Positions 58,640 to 64,000 of a stretch of DNA of 64,000 nt are shown one piece after another; position 1 is the first letter of the stretch, and every line of letters starts with the position of its first letter. Both the position numbers and the translations under genes were made by a program. Source of the DNA: Streptomyces sp. F63 (GTDB lineage: Bacteria; Actinomycetota; Actinomycetes; Streptomycetales; Streptomycetaceae); contig NZ_JAGPXX010000004.1 of NCBI RefSeq assembly GCF_018070345.1, forward strand, positions 186,001 to 250,000. Reading direction: 5' to 3'. A model generated the notes under the pieces. That model did no database searches and was not told the DNA's origin. It saw nothing but the letters and a program-made list of their open reading frames with translations.

Positions 58640-59911
58640 CTACCGGCCGGGGCCGGTCCGTCCGGTGGGCGTACCGGCGCGGACGGCTCCGGGGCCGGCG
58701 GCCCGGGCGCGGACCACGAAGGGCCGGGAGGCGACCGTGACGGCGACGGAGAGCGCGGCCACAGCGGTGATGGCCGTGCCGGGGGTGACGTACTCGGCGA
58801 GGCCGCCGGCGATCGCGGCTCCGAGGCCCTGCCACGTCATCCGGCCGGCGGAGTCGACTCCCTGGACCTGGCCGCGGACCGGACCGTGGGTCAGCGCGAG
58901 AAGCTGCTCCTGGAGCGGCAGGGTGGCGGCGAACCCGGCGCCGGCGAGGAACACCGCGGCTGCCGCCACCGGCACGGGCGGGTGGAGGGCGAACAGCAGG
59001 TACGGGATGGCGAGCAGCAGCCGCAGGGCGTAGGCGCAGCGGCGGCGCCGGGCTGCGGTGAGCAGTCGTCCGACGGCCAGGTCGCCGAGGAGCATGCCGG
59101 CCGATCCGGCGGCGAGGAAGACGCCGGCATGGTGCGGGGCGTAGGGGATGAACAGAGCCTGGCAGCCGGCGATCAGGCCGTTGGGGACCCACAGGTTCAG
59201 CAGCAGGACACGCCGGCCGGGGTGGGAGACGAGCGCGGTGTTCGTTGTCCAGGTTGTGCGGAGGCCGGGGCGGCGGGCCGGACGGATGAAGTGTTCCCGG
59301 ACCGTGACCGCCACCACGATCAGTCCGGCTCCGGTCAGGGCGGCCGCGCAGAGGAAGACGTCCTGCGGGCTCAGGTGGCGCAGCAGTACGGCGCCGGTGG
59401 CGAAGCCGAGGACGGCCATGCCGCCGGAGGTGATGTTCATCAGCGAACGTGCCAGCGCGTACGCGGAGGACGGCAGCACCTCGGCGAGCAGCCCCAACCG
59501 CGTTCCGGTCGCCAGGGACTGGAAGAAGCCCAGGATCAGGAGCAGACCGAACCGGGCGGGCAGCGGCAGCCCCGGAACCGCCTGTGCGGCAACGCCCGCG
59601 AGCGAGGCGCACTGGAGCGCGACGAGGGTCCGGCGGGGACGGGTGCCGTCCGCTACGGACATCAGCGTCAGCGCGCCGAGCACCGTCGCGAACGTGGCGC
59701 CGTACATGCTCAGGGCGGTCAGGAACGGGGATTGGGTCTGCCGGCTGATCAGCGTGGCAAGGGCGAAGCCGGACAGGGTGGTCGCGGCGGCCGTCAGGGT
59801 GAAGCCGGCGTACAGGCCGGCGAACTCGCGGTTGCGGAGCAGGTCGCGGTAGCCGGTGGTGGGGAGCCTGCTGGACGCGGGGGTGTCGGCGGGCATGAAA
59901 TCGGAGGGCAT
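58640..59911 (-). CDS. MFS transporter (efflux type) behind a terminator-like leader
   Basis: A 423-residue membrane protein with about 12 helices. YRDLLRNREFAGLYAGFTLTAAATTLSGFALATLI, LMSVADGTRPRRTL, and GLLAEVLPSSAYALARSLMN are typical of the major facilitator superfamily drug-efflux branch (landmarks in part). The ATG at 59911 has GGAGG eight bases upstream, but that site forms one arm of a terminator hairpin with a run of six T between it and the ATG. This suggests expression is switched on by a signal. The substrate is unknown. Convergent with the PLP-enzyme gene. Confidence 0.9.
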   Translation of the reverse strand: MPSDFMPADTPASSRLPTTGYRDLLRNREFAGLYAGFTLTAAATTLSGFALATLISRQTQSPFLTALSMYGATFATVLGALTLMSVADGTRPRRTLVALQCASLAGVAAQAVPGLPLPARFGLLLILGFFQSLATGTRLGLLAEVLPSSAYALARSLMNITSGGMAVLGFATGAVLLRHLSPQDVFLCAAALTGAGLIVVAVTVREHFIRPARRPGLRTTWTTNTALVSHPGRRVLLLNLWVPNGLIAGCQALFIPYAPHHAGVFLAAGSAGMLLGDLAVGRLLTAARRRRCAYALRLLLAIPYLLFALHPPVPVAAAAVFLAGAGFAATLPLQEQLLALTHGPVRGQVQGVDSAGRMTWQGLGAAIAGGLAEYVTPGTAITAVAALSVAVTVASRPFVVRARAAGPGAVRAGTPTGRTGPGR

Positions 59912-59912
59912 G

Positions 59913-59967
59913 AAAAAAGCCTCCGGACAGCCCCGTTGGGGCGCCGAAGGCCAGCCCGGTCATTCTA
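59913..59967 (-). promoter_or_regulatory. Attenuator: terminator hairpin that also hides the ribosome site of the MFS gene
   Basis: On the minus strand a -10 element TAGAAT (59967-59962) is followed within about 10 bases by a two-part hairpin: outer arms GCCTTCGG (59951-59944) and CCGGAGGC (59926-59919), inner arms GCCCC/GGGGC with loop AAC. It is followed directly by TTTTTT (59918-59913), C and the ATG. The 3' outer arm contains the GGAGG site. It therefore fits both transcription termination and ribosome-site masking. Confidence 0.75.
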
Positions 59968-60103
59968 GCAGCCGGCCCGCGGGCACCTTCCCGGGGCCGG
60001 TGCGTCGGTTTCACCCTGCCCCGGCCCGCCCTTGTCCCGGGCCTGTTTCCGCCACGCGTCCCGGACGCAGCCGTTGACGGCGCGGATCGGCATCCGGAAG
60101 AGC

Positions 60104-60138
60104 GCGGGGGAAGGGACCCGATGGTTCCCCTCCCCCGC
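60104..60138 (-). terminator. Terminator after the second MFS gene
   Basis: Arms GCGGGGGAAGGG and CCCCTCCCCCGC on the plus strand pair with a G-U on the minus-strand RNA. The hairpin begins eight bases beyond the stop at 60146. Confidence 0.7.
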
Positions 60139-60145
60139 CCGAGGA

Positions 60146-61483
60146 TCATGTCGCGCTGTCCACGCCGCCTGGTGAAGCGCCTTGCTCCGGGAGGCGCTTC
60201 ACCATCTTCGGCCCGCCCGGACGGTCCATCTCGCGCCACTCCGGCCGCAGTCCTGCCAGGTTCGTGGTGAGGAAGTACACGGTTCCGCAGACGATCAGCA
60301 CCGGCCCGAGTCCGGCAGCGGCGACGGCCGCCCCGGCGAACAGCCCGCCGAGGGGGATGCCGGCCCAGGCCAGCGAGTCACCGAGCGCGTTGACCCTTCC
60401 CAGCAGCCGGCGCGGCACCCGTTCGACGAGGACGGCACCCAGCACCGGGTTGATGAAGCCCGCCCCGAACCCGCCGACAGCGAAGACGGCCACTACCGCC
60501 GCCAACGGGGCGTCGACGGCGAGGATCAGGAACCTCGGTGCCCCGGCCAGCAGGAATCCGGCGAGAACCACCACTCTGCGCGGCAGGCGGTGGGCCGCCA
60601 TCGCGGCGATCAGGCTCCCGGCGATCGCCGTGGCTCCCTTGACGCTGCCCAGCAGGCCGATCGCCGCCGGCCCGTGGCCGGATTCCCGGGCCCAGACGGG
60701 CAGGAGCACCGTGGTGAACGCCGCGTCCAGCAGATTGGTGATCCCCGCCATGACGATGACGGTGACCAGCAACGGCTCGCCGCGCAGGAAGGTGAAGCCT
60801 TCGCCGAGCCGCCGCCAGTAGCCCGGTTCCGTCTCCCCGGACCGGGAGGGGGCTTCCTCGGCCGCGTGTCCCATGCCGCGAGGCAGCGTGAGTCCGATGA
60901 TCACAGATCCCAGGGCGAAGCAGCCCGCGTTGACGGCGAGTCCGGTCAGGGGGCCGAGCAGCGCCACCAGGGATCCGCCGGCGGCCGGGCCGAGGGTGGC
61001 GGCGAGCCGCTCGGTCGCGCCGGCCAGACCGATGGCCCGCTCCAGCGGCGCCCCGCCGCGTTCGGCCGCTTCCGGAACCATGACCTCCTTGGCGAGGTCG
61101 CCGGGGCCCCGGGCCGCGCCGATCAGGGCGACCAGGGCCAGCAGAAGGGGGAAGGAGAGCAGCTCCAGGGCGTGGAGCAGGGGGATCGCGGCGGCGGCTG
61201 CCGCGCTGGCCAGATCGGTGGTCCAGGAAACGGCCCGGGGGCCGGTACGGTCCACCAGCGGTCCGGTGAACGCCTTGACCAGCACGTAGGGCGTCATCTC
61301 GAAGAAGGCGACCAGCCCGGTCTGCGTGGCACTGCCGGTCGTGACGAGCACGAACCAGGGCAGGGCCACGGCGGATATCCGGGTGCCGGTCAGCGACACG
61401 GCCATGGCCGCCAGCACCCCGCCCAGCGGCCGTAAGGAACGCCTGCCGGATATGCCCGGGGAGCCGGGGGCGTCCTCCGTCAC
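60146..61483 (-). CDS. MFS transporter, MDR-type, coupled to an ArsR regulator
   Basis: A 445-residue protein with about 12 helices. GGVLAAMAVSLTGTRISAVALPWFVL, FEMTPYVLVKAFTGPLVDRTGPR and LVERVPRRLLGRVNALGDSLAWAGIPLGGL mark the MFS_3-type exporters related to macrolide and enterobactin exporters (landmarks in part). The GTG at 61483 overlaps the regulator stop by four bases (GTGA), so the pair is translationally coupled. The regulator probably responds to the exported compound. The hairpin at 60104-60138 ends the transcript. Confidence 0.9.
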   Translation of the reverse strand: MTEDAPGSPGISGRRSLRPLGGVLAAMAVSLTGTRISAVALPWFVLVTTGSATQTGLVAFFEMTPYVLVKAFTGPLVDRTGPRAVSWTTDLASAAAAAAIPLLHALELLSFPLLLALVALIGAARGPGDLAKEVMVPEAAERGGAPLERAIGLAGATERLAATLGPAAGGSLVALLGPLTGLAVNAGCFALGSVIIGLTLPRGMGHAAEEAPSRSGETEPGYWRRLGEGFTFLRGEPLLVTVIVMAGITNLLDAAFTTVLLPVWARESGHGPAAIGLLGSVKGATAIAGSLIAAMAAHRLPRRVVVLAGFLLAGAPRFLILAVDAPLAAVVAVFAVGGFGAGFINPVLGAVLVERVPRRLLGRVNALGDSLAWAGIPLGGLFAGAAVAAAGLGPVLIVCGTVYFLTTNLAGLRPEWREMDRPGGPKMVKRLPEQGASPGGVDSAT

Positions 61484-62145
61484 GGCGTCTCCGTTCCCGT
61501 GGCCGTCTCCGGTCCGGTGGGCTTCTCCGGCGTTGCGGGCACGTCCAGTTCGGGCAGGAGGTGCGTGATGACCCCGATCCGCTCGGCTCCCTCCGGGGCC
61601 CCTGCCGCCGCCTCCGGCGTGTCCCTCCGGTAGCGGGCGACGACGGCCCTCAGCTCCTGACGCAGGGCGACGGCCTCTTCGGGAGTGAGCCGCAGGGCCC
61701 AGTCGCTCACGTCGAAGGTGTCCCGCCAGGTCCGGGGGATCGTCTGCAGCGCGTTCAGGGTCTGCTGTATGCGCAGGGTGTGGGTGGCGGCGACGGACTG
61801 CAGGAAGGCGAGTGCGGCCTCGGGCTCGCGATCGGCCAGCTCCCGGTCGTTGAGCTCCGTCGTCCGGTGCACCGAACGCCACCAGCGCTCCCGCGCGTTG
61901 CCGCGCTCGGCGTCCTCCTCGACGAAGCCTGCCGCGCCGAGCTGCCGGAGGTGATAACTGGCCGTGCCGGAGTTCACCCCCAGCCGCTCCGCGAAGCGGG
62001 TGGCCGTCGACGGGCCGTACTTCCGCAGCAGCCCGACCAGCTGCACGCGCACCGGATGCGCCAGGGCACGCAGCCCTTGGGCATCCAGGACGACCGAGTT
62101 CTCTTCGATGTTCGGGCCATCCGGCCTCTCCGGTGCATCAGTCAC
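61480..62145 (-). CDS. ArsR-family winged-helix regulator of the coupled MFS exporter
   Basis: A 221-residue regulator. The winged helix covers LRALAHPVRVQLVGLLRKYGPSTATRFAERLGVNSGTASYHLRQLGAAGFVEE (landmarks LRALAHPVR, NSGTASYHLRQLG) with a wing at ERWWRSVHR; a helical C-terminal domain follows (LTPEEAVALRQELRAVVARYRR). The GTG at 62145 is preferred to the TTG at 62193 because the latter lies inside the repeat operator. TTGCGA, 16 bases, TACCGT gives a promoter whose start would coincide with the GTG, so a leaderless mRNA is likely. First gene of the two-gene operon. Confidence 0.87.
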   Translation of the reverse strand: MTDAPERPDGPNIEENSVVLDAQGLRALAHPVRVQLVGLLRKYGPSTATRFAERLGVNSGTASYHLRQLGAAGFVEEDAERGNARERWWRSVHRTTELNDRELADREPEAALAFLQSVAATHTLRIQQTLNALQTIPRTWRDTFDVSDWALRLTPEEAVALRQELRAVVARYRRDTPEAAAGAPEGAERIGVITHLLPELDVPATPEKPTGPETATGTETP

Positions 62146-62164
62146 CCGGACACGGTAAACCACA

Positions 62165-62205
62165 AAGAACTCTTCGCAAAAGTCTCTTCGCAAAGAGTTC
62201 TTCGC
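62165..62205. promoter_or_regulatory. Operator: three TCTTCGC repeats with 14-bp period and an inverted repeat
   Basis: TCTTCGC occurs at 62171, 62185 and 62199, exactly 14 bp apart. The outer copies lie in a perfect inverted repeat AAGAACTCTT / AAGAGTTCTT (62165-62174 and 62193-62202). It overlaps the -35 element of the regulator promoter, so binding would repress the operon. Confidence 0.75.
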
Positions 62206-62399
62206 GGTTGCTCCACGCGAGATCCCGCCATGGGGGTGGCCTCCCGCTTTCCGTGATCTCCAGCGCGTCGCCCGGCGGGCCCCGCCGTGCCGTGTTCACC
62301 GCGGGCGGTCCGGTGACCGTCGTGCGGAGGCCCCGGCGGCGGAGGCCGCGCTGCCGGCCGCAGCGGGACCGGGCCGGCCGACGGGGGCCGGCCCGCCGT

Positions 62400-63422
62400 T
62401 CAGACCTCGCGTCCCGCCGTGCCCCCGGGCGCGGTCAGCGGTTCGACGCCGGCGATGATCGCGTCCATCTCCGAGACGTCCGGCGCCTTGTCACTGGCGT
62501 CGAAGCCGAACCGGATCACCACGAACTTCTCCGGGTCCAGCGGCGAGGGGAAGGCTACGGACTGCACATATCCGCCTGCGCCCTCGGCTGTGCCGAGCTT
62601 CCAGCGCACCAGGTGGCCTTCCTCGCCCGCGACCGTGACGGGTTCGGACTTGACCTCCTTGCGCGAGGTGATGCCGCCGTAGGCCTCGCTGGCGGAGCCG
62701 GGGCTCCTGCCGTAGGAGGCCTCGGCGTTCTTCGGGATGTCCTCCTCCGCGACGCCCTCGGCCGTGGTGGCCTTGTACCCGTCCGCCGCCTGGGAGTTGA
62801 CGCCGCCTCGGACGCACTTGAGCTTCTTGTCGCCGGGGCAGGGGTACGGGCCCGTGGTGAGGCCCGCGCCCCGGGAGCCGCTGCGGCCCTCCCAGCCCTC
62901 GGGCACGGGAAGGTAGATGCCGTTGAGGGCGTCCATGGCGCGGTCGCCGGAGCCGGGCGGGAGTTCCCCGCCGTCCGGGCCGCCCTCGCTCTCGCCGTCC
63001 TCCGGCACGGACGGCGCCGGTGTGGGGGCCGGGGTGGGCCGGGCGGAGAAGCCGGGTCCGGGGGAGGAGGCCGCACCGGAGTCGTCGCCGCCGTCCAGCA
63101 GGGCGATGCCGCCGGCGAGCGCCGCGACCAGCACCACCGCCGCGGTGACCAGCACGGCGACTCGCGCGCCGCGGGAACCGCCGGCGGACGGCTGCCGGTC
63201 CCGGATGTCGTACGGGGGCAGGTCCGGCGGCTCCGGAGAGCCGAAGCCGCCGTCCCCGAAGCCGCCGAAGCCGCCCGGCGGGGACGCCGCGGCCGGGGCG
63301 CCGGCCTGTGCCTGCCGGGTGTGGTCGGTCCAGCCGGAGCCGTCCCACCAGCGTTCCAGGGCCGGGCCGCCGCCCGTGTGTCCGGGGTCGGGGTACCAGC
63401 CGGGGGGTGTCGTCATGCTCAC
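62400..63422 (-). CDS. DUF2510 membrane protein with extracytoplasmic domain
   Basis: A 340-residue protein. Residues 1-35 hold the DUF2510 motif (GWYPDPGHTGGGPALERWWDG-type, WTDHTRQ). A Pro/Gly linker leads to one membrane helix (VAVLVTAAVVLVAALAGGIALL, residues 87-108), a Pro/Ser linker and a C-terminal domain of about 180 residues with a Cys pair (YPCPGDKKLKCVRG), NGIYLPVPEGWEGR and VVIRFGFDASDKAPD. Function unknown; DUF2510 proteins are usually cell-envelope proteins. GTG 63422 with TAGGCT at -10 distance suggests a leaderless start; ATG 63416 is the alternative. Confidence 0.85.
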   Translation of the reverse strand: MSMTTPPGWYPDPGHTGGGPALERWWDGSGWTDHTRQAQAGAPAAASPPGGFGGFGDGGFGSPEPPDLPPYDIRDRQPSAGGSRGARVAVLVTAAVVLVAALAGGIALLDGGDDSGAASSPGPGFSARPTPAPTPAPSVPEDGESEGGPDGGELPPGSGDRAMDALNGIYLPVPEGWEGRSGSRGAGLTTGPYPCPGDKKLKCVRGGVNSQAADGYKATTAEGVAEEDIPKNAEASYGRSPGSASEAYGGITSRKEVKSEPVTVAGEEGHLVRWKLGTAEGAGGYVQSVAFPSPLDPEKFVVIRFGFDASDKAPDVSEMDAIIAGVEPLTAPGGTAGREV

Positions 63423-63500
63423 GCGATCAGCCTACGGCGGACGGTTACCGTTCGTACACCAGTCCTCGCTCCCGGCGGACCGCCGCACGGCCCGGCCCGC

Positions 63501-64000
63501 CTAGAGCGGAGTCACGTACGCCCCCGCGATGCCCCCGTCGACCAGGAACTCCGCCGCGTTGACGAAGGAGGAGTCGTCGCTGGCGAGGAACGCGACCGCC
63601 GCGGCGATCTCCTCCGGCTCGGCGAAGCGCCCCACGGGAACGTGCACCAGCCGGCGCGCGGCCCGCTCCGGGTCCTTGGCGAACAGCTCCTTCAGCAGCG
63701 GGGTGTTGACGGGCCCCGGGCACAGGGCGTTGACGCGGACTCCGTCGCGGGCGAACTGCACGCCCAGCTCGCGGGACATGGCGAGCACGCCGCCCTTGGA
63801 GGCGGTGTAGCTGATCTGGGAGGTGGCGGCGCCCATGCGGGCGACGAAGGACGCCGTGTTGATGACCGAGCCCTTCCCCTGCCGCCGCATGTAGGGGATG
63901 GCGTACTTGCAGCAGAGGTAGACGGAGGTCAGGTTGACCTCCTGGACGCGTTTCCAGGCGTCGAGGCCCGTGATGAGGATCGAGTCGTCCTCGGGGGGCG
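63501..64000 (-). CDS. Short-chain dehydrogenase/reductase (partial, runs off right edge)
   Basis: The visible 166 C-terminal codons of an SDR enzyme. NLTSVYLCCKYAIPYM, GSVINTASFVARMG (catalytic Ser region), SYTASKGGVLAMSRELG with the Tyr-x3-Lys pair, VRVNALCPGPVNTPLL and FLASDDSSFVNAAEFLVDGG are the classical SDR landmarks. The N-terminal cofactor-binding Gly motif lies beyond the window. It could be a 3-oxoacyl-ACP reductase or a sugar or steroid dehydrogenase; the sequence seen does not decide. The stop is 79 bp from the DUF2510 start, on the same strand. Confidence 0.92.
   Translation of the reverse strand, partial: PPEDDSILITGLDAWKRVQEVNLTSVYLCCKYAIPYMRRQGKGSVINTASFVARMGAATSQISYTASKGGVLAMSRELGVQFARDGVRVNALCPGPVNTPLLKELFAKDPERAARRLVHVPVGRFAEPEEIAAAVAFLASDDSSFVNAAEFLVDGGIAGAYVTPL

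Overview
The window is high-GC chromosomal DNA from a Streptomyces or a very close relative. The evidence is the strong G/C bias at third codon positions, the frequent GTG and TTG starts with GGAGG-type ribosome sites, and several actinobacterial families (DUF397, DUF1844, DUF1918, DUF5997, DUF2510, SpoIIE-type phosphatases, an ECF42-like sigma factor). The order argH/argG, then argR-D-B-J-C, then pheST, then rplT-rpmI-infC is, from memory, that of the Streptomyces core chromosome; I could not run a synteny comparison.

Layout. 1-5 kb: the end of a cobalamin segment on the minus strand (a giant disordered N-terminus that probably belongs to cobT, then cobL) and a GNAT acetyltransferase. 5-6.5 kb: a decayed methionine-uptake locus in which only the 3' part of metQ and a possible Met/Cys leader peptide remain. 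6.5-12.5 kb: small membrane proteins, an acetyltransferase, a sigma-like factor, a Tat-exported glycerophosphodiesterase, a PlsC-type acyltransferase and two secreted proteins. 12.5-15.5 kb: argH and argG. 15.9-18.9 kb: a three-gene flavin electron-transfer module (membrane ferric-reductase-like protein, extracytoplasmic FMN-binding protein, ApbE flavinyltransferase). 19-24.3 kb: DUF397 and the overlapping arginine operon argC-J-B-D-R. 24.6-30.6 kb: an ArsR-type regulator, a secreted inhibitor-like protein, a DUF5997 / HTH-less LysR-like pair, an ECF42 sigma factor with its DGPF partner, and a signal-peptidase paralogue that lacks both catalytic residues. 30.8-43.6 kb: two SpoIIE phosphatases, a MocR/EamA divergent pair whose start codons overlap, a GHL10-type hydrolase, a 3-hydroxyacyl-CoA dehydrogenase, a Nudix hydrolase, a TPR regulator and a frameshifted recombinase remnant. 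44-52 kb: translation genes (pheT, pheS, a TrmH-family methyltransferase, rplT, rpmI, infC) and a PAS histidine kinase. 52-64 kb: DUF1844, aquaporin, SseB-like protein, a mycosin-like protease with its coupled membrane partner, a PLP enzyme, two MFS exporters, a DUF2510 protein and the end of an SDR gene.

How it works together. Arginine synthesis is split over two loci. ArgR is encoded at the end of the argC operon and probably acts on the AT-rich promoter regions found before argG and argC. The two MFS genes appear to be controlled in different ways: one by a terminator hairpin that hides its ribosome site, the other by an ArsR regulator with a repeat operator. No tRNA, rRNA, CRISPR array or intact mobile element was seen. 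Several short tandem repeat arrays lie between genes. No completely new multi-gene system was found. The strongest leads are the MFS attenuator, the catalytically degenerate signal-peptidase paralogue, the MocR/EamA shared start region and the AUC start of infC.
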